Below are positions 1 through 7,455 of a DNA stretch of 22,997 nt, piece by piece; position 1 is the first letter of the stretch, and every line of letters starts with the position of its first letter. The notes under the pieces are model-generated. The model ran no database searches and was not told the origin of the DNA. It saw nothing but the letters and a program-made list of their open reading frames with translations. The translations under genes were made by a program, and so were the position numbers. The DNA comes from an uncultured Arsenicibacter sp. Lineage in GTDB: Bacteria; Bacteroidota; Bacteroidia; Cytophagales; Spirosomataceae. Location: contig NZ_CAMFHL010000098.1 in the NCBI RefSeq assembly GCF_945952095.1, positions 1 to 22,997 of the forward strand, written 5' to 3'.

Positions 1-57
1 TCCGAATTGCTTTCACTCACTTATGGAATCAAAATTCGGGATGACTCATGTTTCAGG

Positions 58-615
58 TTATTTTATGAGTTCTTTCCGTTTCAGGATTGTTTCCAGGAAT
101 TTAAGGTCATGCTCGCTGTTGAAAATGCTGAAAGGCCAGTAGATGAACTGGGCTTTAGACAGTCCGCGGGTTACGGTTCTGGCAAACCAGTTAGCTTTCA
201 CATTTTTCAGCGCCTGTTCGTTGTCGAGGAACACAATGTAGGCGTCCTTATCCTTGACCACATCCTTGATCTGATCCCATTTCAGTAAACCGCCTTCCTT
301 TGCGTTGATACGCATTAGAATCTGCCGGCTGTCGATCTCATAAATGTATTTGTCGAAAAGCGGCTTGCTCTGCTCCATCTGGGAGATACCGGTAATTTGC
401 ACGGCCCAGAAAAGAACATACAGGATAGTCAGCAGGAGGATAACGATGTAGATCCAGATGTTCGGATAAATACCTGTAATACCCAGGATCGCGTTTACCA
501 AAATCAAACCGAGCGGGATAAAACCCCATTTCCAGTTATCTTTCACCCAGAGGCGAAGCGCTATGTTGATATACGTCTTTTGGTCGATCGCGTATTTTTT
601 TGTTTTAACAATCAT
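58..615 (-). CDS. YcxB-like membrane protein
   Basis: This 185-residue protein probably sits in the inner membrane. Two hydrophobic segments lie at about residues 30-50 and 52-73. A soluble C-terminal part of about 100 residues (from residue 80) has the mixed beta/alpha pattern of the YcxB-like domain: an alternating strand region, then 'LLKWDQIKDVVKDKDAYIVF', then a short aromatic tail. In YcxB-like proteins the same pattern of a helical hairpin followed by a PH-like domain is usual, and no biochemical role is established. The ATG start is supported by a perfect -7 box 21 bases upstream (see the promoter entry). The gene stands alone; the next gene upstream, also on the minus strand, ends 88 bases before it. 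The family assignment is by pattern recognition; topology is seen in the sequence, function is unknown. Confidence 0.7.
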   Translation of the reverse strand: MIVKTKKYAIDQKTYINIALRLWVKDNWKWGFIPLGLILVNAILGITGIYPNIWIYIVILLLTILYVLFWAVQITGISQMEQSKPLFDKYIYEIDSRQILMRINAKEGGLLKWDQIKDVVKDKDAYIVFLDNEQALKNVKANWFARTVTRGLSKAQFIYWPFSIFNSEHDLKFLETILKRKELIK

Positions 616-635
616 AGTACCTTAAAATGAAGGCA

Positions 636-643
636 CAAAGATA
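636..643 (-). promoter_or_regulatory. Bacteroidota-type -7 box before the YcxB-like gene
   Basis: On the minus strand the sequence reads TATCTTTG, a perfect match to the Bacteroidota -7 consensus TAnnTTTG. It lies 20 bases upstream of the ATG at 615, so transcription would begin roughly a dozen bases before the start codon. I see no clear TTG-type -33 element at the expected distance, so the call rests on the -7 element alone. Confidence 0.5.
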
Positions 644-702
644 AAGCGATTTATGGTTTCGGAGGTATGACGATCCGGCTCTGCGGCAGGGTTTTTTTGT
701 TT

Positions 703-1122
703 TCATTTGTTCTTGCGTACATGCAGCGTATTGATCACCAGCTGGCGACGGGCATCCTGACGCATCAGAACATATATCGAAAAGGCCTGATCCTGGGTTT
801 CGTAAATACCGGTGCTGTAGCGCAGCTTTGTTGTATTCCCCTGATAAATGTACTGGAAACGACGCGGCGGGTGCTTCCGGAAAAACGACTGAAGGATCAG
901 CTCGGCATGGTTGGCCGATACAGAAGGGAAATCAACTGTCTCAGATTCAATGACTAATTCAATCTGTTTGTCGAACAGCATGGAGAGCTGATGGGCCTGT
1001 CCTTTCTGGAGTGACTGTTTTAAGAGTTCAACGGTATTGCTGTCTGATGAATTACCAAGGGTAACAGTAAGAAACAACAGCGCGATAAAAGCTGTGTAAC
1101 ACTTTTTTGCAATACGGTTCAT
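703..1122 (-). CDS. Secreted DUF4783-family protein
   Basis: This 139-residue protein starts with a basic N-terminus and a hydrophobic stretch (residues 9-22, 'YTAFIALLFLTVTLG'), consistent with a Sec signal peptide and export to the periplasm. The mature part resembles the DUF4783 family, a small SnoaL/NTF2-like alpha+beta fold common in Bacteroidota: a helix with 'ELLKQSLQKGQAHQLSMLFDK', a strand pair, a helix containing 'AELILQSFF', then 'FQYIYQGNT' and a closing strand 'LVINTLHVRK'. The length is normal for the family. No catalytic residues are known, and the function is unknown. It is divergent from the phosphoribosyltransferase gene at 1359, and the shared upstream region carries an inverted repeat. 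The protein appears complete. Confidence 0.7.
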   Translation of the reverse strand: MNRIAKKCYTAFIALLFLTVTLGNSSDSNTVELLKQSLQKGQAHQLSMLFDKQIELVIESETVDFPSVSANHAELILQSFFRKHPPRRFQYIYQGNTTKLRYSTGIYETQDQAFSIYVLMRQDARRQLVINTLHVRKNK

Positions 1123-1157
1123 AAACGATACAAATTAATACTGGTTTGCTTTAGTGA

Positions 1158-1211
1158 TATATCAAATAATAGTCAGTGTTACTACTAATTTGAAAATTAT
1201 CATTTGATATA
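1158..1211. repeat. 10-bp inverted repeat in a divergent upstream region
   Basis: TATATCAAAT at 1158-1167 is matched by its exact reverse complement ATTTGATATA at 1202-1211, with 34 bases between the arms. It lies in the 236-base gap between the DUF4783 gene (minus) and the phosphoribosyltransferase gene (plus), 36 bases before the DUF4783 start. The sequence is AT-rich, so chance is possible. The placement would suit a regulator-binding site, but no regulator is identified. Confidence 0.35.
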
Positions 1212-1358
1212 CACTTCTGCTCGGCGAAAATTGTGCCAAAGGCTGTATCGTTTACGAGGATATTTTTTAGAATTTTGCGTCTCTGCACAGCCGGAGAGAA
1301 AAAACGCCGCTTTTTCCGGGGAAATTTCAGGCCCGGGATAAGCTAAACAAATTAAGAA

Positions 1359-1868
1359 ATGACTACTTCTGCGCAATTGATATTAACAGCAGAGCAGCTT
1401 CGTCAGAAGATCCGGCGAATTGCTTTTCAGATTTACGAGAACAATTTTGAGGAATCTACCCTGGTGCTGGCCGGTATTTCGGGCGAAGGCTATGTATTTG
1501 CCCGCCGTTTGCAGGAAGCACTGGCCCATATTGCCCCTTTTGAGGTGTCGTTGTTACGGATCGATCTGGATAAGCAGCAGCGTGCCCAACCGTCGGTACA
1601 GCTGAGCGAAACGGCTGTTACGTTGGCGGATAAGGTGGTTATTGTGGTTGATGATGTTCTGAATACCGGCCGGACATTAACGTTTAGCCTGCAGCCGTTT
1701 CTGACCACTCCGGTACGGAAATTGCAGGTAGCCGTGCTCGTTGACCGGAACCACCCGCTTTATCCCGTTGCGGCTGATTACAAAGGGTATGCCTTAAGTA
1801 CAACGCTTGCTGAACACGTGCAGGTGGTGCTGAGTGATACCGAACAGGAAGGCGTATATCTGCTATAA
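1359..1868 (+). CDS. Phosphoribosyltransferase, PyrR-like
   Basis: This 169-residue type I phosphoribosyltransferase has the PRPP-binding signature at residues 93-106 ('VVIVVDDVLNTGRT'), with the two acidic residues D98 and D99 that contact the ribose hydroxyls. The preceding 'LVLAGISGEGYVFARRL' (residues 35-51) is the pyrophosphate-binding loop region. The layout and length are closest to PyrR, which acts as uracil phosphoribosyltransferase and, in Firmicutes, as an RNA-binding attenuator of pyr genes. No pyrimidine gene lies nearby here, so substrate and any regulatory role are uncertain; hypoxanthine-type activity is an alternative. The stop codon abuts the stop of the convergent membrane protein gene, so the two coding regions overlap by six bases. 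A weak -7-like element (GAATTTTGC, 1270-1278) lies about 80 bases upstream. Confidence 0.8.
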   Translation: MTTSAQLILTAEQLRQKIRRIAFQIYENNFEESTLVLAGISGEGYVFARRLQEALAHIAPFEVSLLRIDLDKQQRAQPSVQLSETAVTLADKVVIVVDDVLNTGRTLTFSLQPFLTTPVRKLQVAVLVDRNHPLYPVAADYKGYALSTTLAEHVQVVLSDTEQEGVYLL

Positions 1869-3560
1869 AACAGCATACAGGTAAATCCGCCAGTACGATG
1901 TACTGTCATTTAGTACCCGAACCAGTTTCAGGTGGTTCATTGCTGCGTTCCGGATGGGTATACCGGCAATCAGGTAGCGTCCGCCCAGCTCGCGGAAGGC
2001 CTGCATGTTGAGCGCAAGCGTATTAACCTGCCGTTTACTGGTTTTCCCGCACAAAAATGCAGACTCATTCATGCCGAGTTCGGCCACGTAGGTGTAGCAC
2101 CGGCAGGCGTAGGCATCGTAGTACGTGCGGATGCGGGGAGCCTTGTCCAGTTCGGCGGCAATTACCTTCCGGAAGGCATGCTTGTAGCTGAGCAGATAAT
2201 TATTCTGGTAGCTGTCGAGGGCATAAAAACCGTTGTAAAGCGAAACCGCCGGACTGATGCCGATACTGGCCACCCGGTACGCGGATTGCGGCTGCTGAAT
2301 ATAATCCCGGAGCCGGGCAAACTGGTCTGTGGCGTAAAACGACCGGTACGATATGGCACCCGGCGTTGGCAACCGGAGTAATGTACGCAGGTTTACCCGC
2401 CACTCCCGGTTGGCATCAACCATAACTGCGGCCTGACCCAGCACCAGGGCATACAGGAACCAGCGCGGCTGCCGGATAACCCGCAGGGCCATTGCAAAAA
2501 GGCACAGCCAGATGACGGGCAATAGAAAATAAAACCGGTCAAACTGAAATGACTGGAGCAGATTGCCCTTCCCCAGCCAGATCGCCGGAAAGCGGTAAAA
2601 CCCGCTGAAAAGACAAATGCCGATGATTAGCAGCAGGTATGCCGTCAGTTGCCGAAGTGCTTTAAAGTCCTTATAGAGAAAGGCATAGGTCGCGGCCACC
2701 ACCACCGTACCCCGTATCCATCTGGTTGAATAGCCCCCGCAATGGTACTGAATATCGCTGAACAGCTGTACGCTCTTGCCCCAGCTGTGGACGAATGTTT
2801 TGGGTAGCAGCCGGGCATAATCGTATTCGGTGCGGTGCGACACATACAGTTTGGCGGCGAAGGAATAAATCATCTGCCATTCGCTGAGACCGTACCCTAG
2901 GCCCAGCAGCACAAGGGCAAGTAATGACGCAACATGAAACCGGCGTTGTACACTCATAAAATAGAGGGCCAGTGCACCCAGAGCAATGACAATGAACAGC
3001 CCCGCCCACACCAGAAAGGAGTAAAACGGGAAAAAGGCGATGATGAGCCAGTCTTTCCAGGTTTGCCGGTCCCGGGCAATGTTGAGAAATGCATACAGCA
3101 GCAAGGGCTGGCCACTCACCGAAATGCCATGGACGACATAGCCCGGCACGATGGCAAAACAAACCGCAATCCCGGTCCGGATAGCCGCCCACGCGGGGCT
3201 CGGCAGCAGGTACCGGCGTAGTAACAGCCACATGCCGACAAAACCGGTCAGGCGGATCAGCACCAGATTGACGACGTAGGCAGTATAGGAGGGCAGAAAG
3301 TAAAACAACACCACTTCCAGATTCAGGCCTGACCGCAGGGCTGCGCGCGGAATGCCGTTCATCATGTTGGGCACAATCGCCATCGGATCCATGGCAAAGG
3401 CAGTCCGGGAAATTTTCAGAATGTGCAGATAGAGGAAATCACTGTCGAGGTTGTCGTGAATTGTTACATATGCATCCTCACCGAGCAGCAGGTAAGGTAA
3501 AAAATAAAGGCCCAGGAGGGCCAGTGCAATCATAAAATACGTTTTTTCGGACCGGAACAT
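1863..3560 (-). CDS. Polytopic membrane protein, DUF6044/YkoS-like
   Basis: This 565-residue integral membrane protein has many hydrophobic segments, beginning at residues 9-26 and running through about residue 375, followed by a soluble C-terminal region of about 190 residues. An acidic loop after the first helix ('YVTIHDNLDSDF', about residues 31-42) and a following amphipathic segment resemble the luminal/periplasmic loop of GT-C type proteins. I recognise this pattern from the DUF6044 family, which includes Bacillus YkoS; no substrate is established. The gene begins at the base where the SNF2 helicase gene ends (TAATG on the minus strand), so it is probably translated by coupling from the helicase message. 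Its 3' end overlaps the convergent phosphoribosyltransferase. A cell-surface polysaccharide role is only a guess from the fold. Confidence 0.6.
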   Translation of the reverse strand: MFRSEKTYFMIALALLGLYFLPYLLLGEDAYVTIHDNLDSDFLYLHILKISRTAFAMDPMAIVPNMMNGIPRAALRSGLNLEVVLFYFLPSYTAYVVNLVLIRLTGFVGMWLLLRRYLLPSPAWAAIRTGIAVCFAIVPGYVVHGISVSGQPLLLYAFLNIARDRQTWKDWLIIAFFPFYSFLVWAGLFIVIALGALALYFMSVQRRFHVASLLALVLLGLGYGLSEWQMIYSFAAKLYVSHRTEYDYARLLPKTFVHSWGKSVQLFSDIQYHCGGYSTRWIRGTVVVAATYAFLYKDFKALRQLTAYLLLIIGICLFSGFYRFPAIWLGKGNLLQSFQFDRFYFLLPVIWLCLFAMALRVIRQPRWFLYALVLGQAAVMVDANREWRVNLRTLLRLPTPGAISYRSFYATDQFARLRDYIQQPQSAYRVASIGISPAVSLYNGFYALDSYQNNYLLSYKHAFRKVIAAELDKAPRIRTYYDAYACRCYTYVAELGMNESAFLCGKTSKRQVNTLALNMQAFRELGGRYLIAGIPIRNAAMNHLKLVRVLNDSTSYWRIYLYAVL

Positions 3561-6511
3561 TATTCTAATAAAACCAGCAGATCTTCTTTTGTCAGCGATT
3601 TTACGAAACTTTCTTCAGTTGTAATTAAATCACTCGCCAATTTCTGTTTCGACCGCTGTAATGCCAGAATTTTTTCCTCAACGGAATTCTTTGTGATGAA
3701 TTTGTAAGTAAACACTGTTTTCTGCTGCCCGATGCGGTGCGCGCGGTCAACAGCCTGGGCCTCGCTGGCAGGGTTCCACCACGGGTCAAGGATAAAGACA
3801 TAGTCGGCGGCGGTCAGGTTGTGGCCCTGTCCGCCCGCTTTGAGCGAAATCAGAAACAGCTTGATGCTTTCGTCTTTCTGGAAGAGTTCGATCTGAGATT
3901 TCCGGTCGGAGGTTGAGCCGTCCAGGTAAGCATACCGGATCTTTTTTTCCTTCAGGTATTGCTGAAAAACGTTCAGGTGTTTAATGAACTGGCTGAAAAT
4001 AAGGATTTTGTGTCCTTCTGCCATCGCAATTTCCATCCGCATCAATACATCGGAGAGCTTACCGGAGTCGCCCTCGTAGGCTTCGTCGATCAGGCGCGGG
4101 TGGTTGGCAATCTGACGCAGTTTGGTCAGGCCCTGCAACACCACCATCTGCGATTTGGCCATACCATCTTCCTCGATCCGTTCCAGAATCAGGTTGCGGT
4201 AATACGACTTGGCTTCCTCGTACTGCTGCTCCTGTTCCGGCGTCATCTCGCAGAACAGCACACTTTCGACCTTTTCGGGCAAGTCCGTGGCCACCTGCCG
4301 TTTGTTGCGCCGGAGCATAAACGGCTTGATGATGGTATACAACCGCTGTGTTTTCTGTTCGTCGCTGCGCTTCTCAATCGGAATCTGGAACTCATTCCGG
4401 AAGAACGTCTGATTGCCCAACAGTCCGGGGTTGATAAAGGTCATCTGCGACCACAAATCCATCGTACTGTTTTCCAGCGGGGTGCCGGTCAGGATGAGCC
4501 GGTGTGCCGCATTGAGCTGCATCACTGCTTTGGTAATGTGCGAAGACGGATTCTTAATCGCCTGCGATTCGTCGAGAATGACATAATTGAACCTGTAGGT
4601 TTTCAGTATGTCAATATCGATACGGACAATACCGTAAGAGCTCAGAATCAGGTCATAGCCGTCGAACTGGGCCGTATTTTTATCGCGGTAGGTTCCGGTA
4701 TAGAGCATCACCCGCAGGTCGGGCGTAAACTTACGGGCTTCCAGCTCCCAGTTGTAGAGCAGCGAAGTAGGCATGACCAGCAGCGTAGGTTCCTGCGCGC
4801 CCAGTTCTTTCTGCTGTTGCAGCATGGCCAGGGTCATAACGGTTTTGCCCAGACCCATGTCATCGGCCAGGCAACCGCCGAACTGAAACTGCCGCAGAAA
4901 GTGCATCCAGTCATAGCCGGCCTTCTGGTAGGGGCGCAGGGTGCCTTTGAAACCGGCAGGCATCGGATAACTGTCGATCGACTCAAAATCGCGGAGGCCT
5001 TCCAGCCGCCGGCTCATCACGGCCGATGCCAGGCTGTCTTCTTCCAGTTGCTGTACCAGGGCCAGGTGGTGTTTGCGCAGAATCAGCTGATCCTGATCAA
5101 GCTGGTCGTTTTCCAGAAATGAAAACAGCTCAGAGTAGCGCGTAAACCAGACTTCCGGGATGACCGCTATTTCACCGTTCGGTAGGGCAAACTCCCGCTT
5201 TTTATTCAGAATGAGCGACCGGAGCTTCACAAACGGGATCTCAAATTCCCCGAACCGGACATTGGCGTAAATGTCGAACCAGTCGTTGCTCTCGCGGATC
5301 GTTACGTCGATCGAGGAATAGCCGAGGAAGTATCGTTTTGCATCGTCGGCACTCTGGCGGAGCACAAAGCCGTTATCTGTCAGAAACGACTGGTTGCCGG
5401 ACAACCAGCTGAAGGCTTCGGCTTTGGGCAGTGACAACCGCCCCTGCCGAAGGTCCAGGCCATTGCTGTGAAGCTCGTTAAGCCGGTTCCGTTCGGTGCG
5501 CAGATCGCGGCGGATTTTATGAAACAGGTACTCATCGCCTTTTTTTTCCAGACTGACGTTGGACTGAGTCGAGAAGCTGTCGAACCGGAACGTGAAGTTG
5601 CCGTACTGAAACGCCAGATCAAACATAATCCGGCTATCGTCGTCATCGTCATCAGCCACGGCGGTGGCTGATTGGTTAAAAAGCGTCAGCGAAGCGGTCT
5701 GGCTGGTTGTCCGGTGTTCGGCCAGGGTAATGATTGGCACCGGTTCCATGGCCTCGCTCCGGATTTCAAAGCCTTTGGCAAACACATCGTAGTTCGCAAT
5801 CAGGGGTACGACAAACTTGCTGTAGTACTGATCCTCAATATTTTTCGGGATAACGATATGGTTCTTGTTCAGAAATGGCCGCAGCTTTTTGCCGTCGACA
5901 TTCTGCGCAAAGTGGTACAGCTTTTTATCGATGAGCATCCAGGCGGGGTCGTCGCACAGGAGCATGGCATTTCTGAACTGAAACTGCACGCGTTCGCCGT
6001 TATGCCGGATAATCGGGAAATAATGGGTCGCGTCGGGATTCCGGACAAAGTGAAAATGTACCCGTGCCGGTTCATCGACCCATTCGACGGGCATCCAGGC
6101 CGGATTGCTGTCGGAGCCCATGATGTAGAGCGGTTTGCCCGGCAGCCGTTCCAGAATCCGCGCCTTTATTTGTTCGAGGTATCCGGCAATGGCTTCCTGA
6201 ATTACTTTGTCGCCTTTTTGCGGATCGTAGAGTTTCAGGAAGAAGTCAACAGAGGGTAATTTGCGGGTATTATATTTCTTAACAATTGTATCTTGCTGAA
6301 TCGCATCAATGAGACGGATCAGTTCAAAGTCGCGTTCGTCGAGGCCTTTGGCAAACTCTCCGGCGTTCTGACTCGACAGCGTCTGGTTGAGCAGCGTCAG
6401 TTCGCCTTTGGAGTTGCGTTGTACCACAAAGGCTTCGATCAGGTAGCCCAGGAATTCGTGTTCGAGCAACGAATACACGAGTTGAAAGGGTTGGGTTGGC
6501 GAAACTTTCAT
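3560..6511 (-). CDS. SNF2-family helicase/ATPase
   Basis: This 983-residue protein is a bacterial SNF2/Rad54-type double-stranded DNA translocase. The C-terminal half carries the two RecA-like lobes: Walker A 'DDMGLGKT' with K556, motif II 'DESQ' at 647-650, motif III 'TGTPLEN' at 675-681, then the helicase C-terminal lobe ending in 'QAVDRAHRIGQ' (about 919-929, motif VI). The N-terminal half (about 1-500) is the long beta-rich region typical of bacterial SNF2 proteins. I see no SWIM zinc motif. A run of six aspartates lies near residue 287. The family moves along DNA and is linked to transcription recycling (RapA), repair or phage defence. No nuclease or methylase gene accompanies it, so a specialised defence role is not supported here. 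It heads a two-gene unit with the membrane protein. Confidence 0.93.
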   Translation of the reverse strand: MKVSPTQPFQLVYSLLEHEFLGYLIEAFVVQRNSKGELTLLNQTLSSQNAGEFAKGLDERDFELIRLIDAIQQDTIVKKYNTRKLPSVDFFLKLYDPQKGDKVIQEAIAGYLEQIKARILERLPGKPLYIMGSDSNPAWMPVEWVDEPARVHFHFVRNPDATHYFPIIRHNGERVQFQFRNAMLLCDDPAWMLIDKKLYHFAQNVDGKKLRPFLNKNHIVIPKNIEDQYYSKFVVPLIANYDVFAKGFEIRSEAMEPVPIITLAEHRTTSQTASLTLFNQSATAVADDDDDDSRIMFDLAFQYGNFTFRFDSFSTQSNVSLEKKGDEYLFHKIRRDLRTERNRLNELHSNGLDLRQGRLSLPKAEAFSWLSGNQSFLTDNGFVLRQSADDAKRYFLGYSSIDVTIRESNDWFDIYANVRFGEFEIPFVKLRSLILNKKREFALPNGEIAVIPEVWFTRYSELFSFLENDQLDQDQLILRKHHLALVQQLEEDSLASAVMSRRLEGLRDFESIDSYPMPAGFKGTLRPYQKAGYDWMHFLRQFQFGGCLADDMGLGKTVMTLAMLQQQKELGAQEPTLLVMPTSLLYNWELEARKFTPDLRVMLYTGTYRDKNTAQFDGYDLILSSYGIVRIDIDILKTYRFNYVILDESQAIKNPSSHITKAVMQLNAAHRLILTGTPLENSTMDLWSQMTFINPGLLGNQTFFRNEFQIPIEKRSDEQKTQRLYTIIKPFMLRRNKRQVATDLPEKVESVLFCEMTPEQEQQYEEAKSYYRNLILERIEEDGMAKSQMVVLQGLTKLRQIANHPRLIDEAYEGDSGKLSDVLMRMEIAMAEGHKILIFSQFIKHLNVFQQYLKEKKIRYAYLDGSTSDRKSQIELFQKDESIKLFLISLKAGGQGHNLTAADYVFILDPWWNPASEAQAVDRAHRIGQQKTVFTYKFITKNSVEEKILALQRSKQKLASDLITTEESFVKSLTKEDLLVLLE

Positions 6512-6722
6512 GGTCTATGCGGTATTAGGATAGATCGCTTACAAGACCAAACCGGTCTGAAGGAAGTGAAACAAAAAAGCAGTTTATAACGCCGGAATCA
6601 GGCTATTTTGCAATAGGAACGGTTTCAAATATACGACTCCGGTCCAGAAACTCCAACCTTGCTCCGGCAGAAAGGGATTTTTTTATTGCCTGCCGGCGTT
6701 GGGTAAACATAGTTGCCAGATT
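6512..6722. other. Divergent intergenic region, SNF2 / YigZ
   Basis: These 211 bases separate two divergently transcribed genes and must hold both promoters. I see a TATTTTGC motif at 6604-6611 that is one base short of the TAnnTTTG -7 consensus on the plus strand. No convincing -33 element, operator or hairpin is visible. Confidence 0.4.
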
Positions 6723-7334
6723 ATGCTTTTTGACGATACCTACCGAACCATTGCCAGACCCGCCGAAGGACTTTTCCGCGACAAAGGCAGTAAGTTTTTA
6801 GCGTTTGCCTATCCTGTCCGCAGTGAAAGTGAGGCGAAAACCTACCTGGATGCCCTGCGTAAAGTGCACCCTAAAGCCAATCACCATTGCTATGCCTACC
6901 GGTTGGGTCTGGACAAAAATAACTACCGTGCCAGCGACGACGGCGAACCCGGTGGTACGGCAGGCCGCCCGATTCTGAACACGCTGTATTCGCATGAGCT
7001 AACCAACATTCTGGTTGTGGTTGTCCGGTATTTTGGCGGAACCCTGCTGGGTGTTCCCGGCCTGATTAATGCCTATAAATCGTCGACGGTTGAGGTGCTG
7101 TCGGTCGCCGAAGTAATTGAGAAAACCGTAAACGAGCGTTACCGGATTGTCTTTGGTTTCGAACGGATGAACGATGTCATGAAAATTGTCAAAGACATGC
7201 AGCTGACGGTACTGGGCCAGACGTACGACAACGAATGTACCCTGCGGATTGAGCTCCGGAAGTCGCTGGTGAATCAGGTGCTCGGGCGTTTCGAAAAACT
7301 GGACGACGTTACAACCGGGTGGATTGATGAATGA
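6723..7334 (+). CDS. yigZ: YigZ/IMPACT-family protein
   Basis: This is a 203-residue member of the YigZ (UPF0029/IMPACT) family. The hallmark residues are present: 'HHCYAYRLG' at about 54-62, 'DDGEPGGTAGRPIL' at 72-85, and 'VVVVRYFGGTLLGVPGL' at about 98-114. A C-terminal ferredoxin-like domain (about 135-200) is complete. Family members fold as two domains; eukaryotic IMPACT regulates the GCN2 kinase, while the bacterial protein's role is not settled. I chose the ATG at 6723 because the family begins with 'MLFDDTYRT'-like sequence; a TTG eight codons upstream would add residues not typical of the family. It is divergent from the SNF2 gene and is followed by an AT-rich repeat spacer before the aminopeptidase gene. 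Confidence 0.87.
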   Translation: MLFDDTYRTIARPAEGLFRDKGSKFLAFAYPVRSESEAKTYLDALRKVHPKANHHCYAYRLGLDKNNYRASDDGEPGGTAGRPILNTLYSHELTNILVVVVRYFGGTLLGVPGLINAYKSSTVEVLSVAEVIEKTVNERYRIVFGFERMNDVMKIVKDMQLTVLGQTYDNECTLRIELRKSLVNQVLGRFEKLDDVTTGWIDE

Positions 7335-7455
7335 ATAATGTATAATGGTTAATGAATAATGTTAATCGATGACCCGGGCATCATTATTCATTTCACATTG
7401 TCCATCACTCATTGTCTATTCTCCATTGTTCATTTTATATTATTCATTACAGAAT
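7335..7455. repeat. AT-rich spacer with degenerate repeats and hairpin
   Basis: The spacer holds an 11-bp perfect inverted repeat: AATGAATAATG at 7351-7361 and CATTATTCATT at 7382-7392. The loop between the arms contains a CCCGGG-centred near-palindrome (GATG...CATC) that can extend the stem with a bulge. From about 7383 to 7450 the sequence is a series of degenerate units related to CATTNTTCATT/CATTGTCYAT. Repeats of this look occur in spacers of many Bacteroidota genomes (recalled, not searched). An open frame continues through it into the aminopeptidase, but the encoded residues are low in information. Confidence 0.6.

Noticed and set aside
1..57. A 7-bp inverted repeat at the window's left edge (2-8 with 33-39)
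   Set aside because: The arms are short, the loop is 24 bases, and it is cut by the window edge, so chance cannot be excluded.
667..957. A plus-strand open frame with GGAGG just upstream of its ATG
   Set aside because: It lies antisense to the DUF4783 gene, its product has no recognisable features, and Shine-Dalgarno-type sites are not a reliable start signal in this lineage.
3959..5122. A 387-residue plus-strand open frame
   Set aside because: It is the antisense shadow of the conserved ATPase lobes of the SNF2 gene; the sense strand carries all helicase motifs.
3560..6511. SNF2 helicase as part of a phage-defence system such as DISARM
   Set aside because: No methylase, DUF1998, phospholipase-D or other defence gene accompanies it; solitary SNF2 proteins are common in bacteria.
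7369..7455. An in-frame N-terminal extension of the aminopeptidase
   Set aside because: The 29 extra residues come from the repeat spacer, and family members begin near the ATG at 7456.
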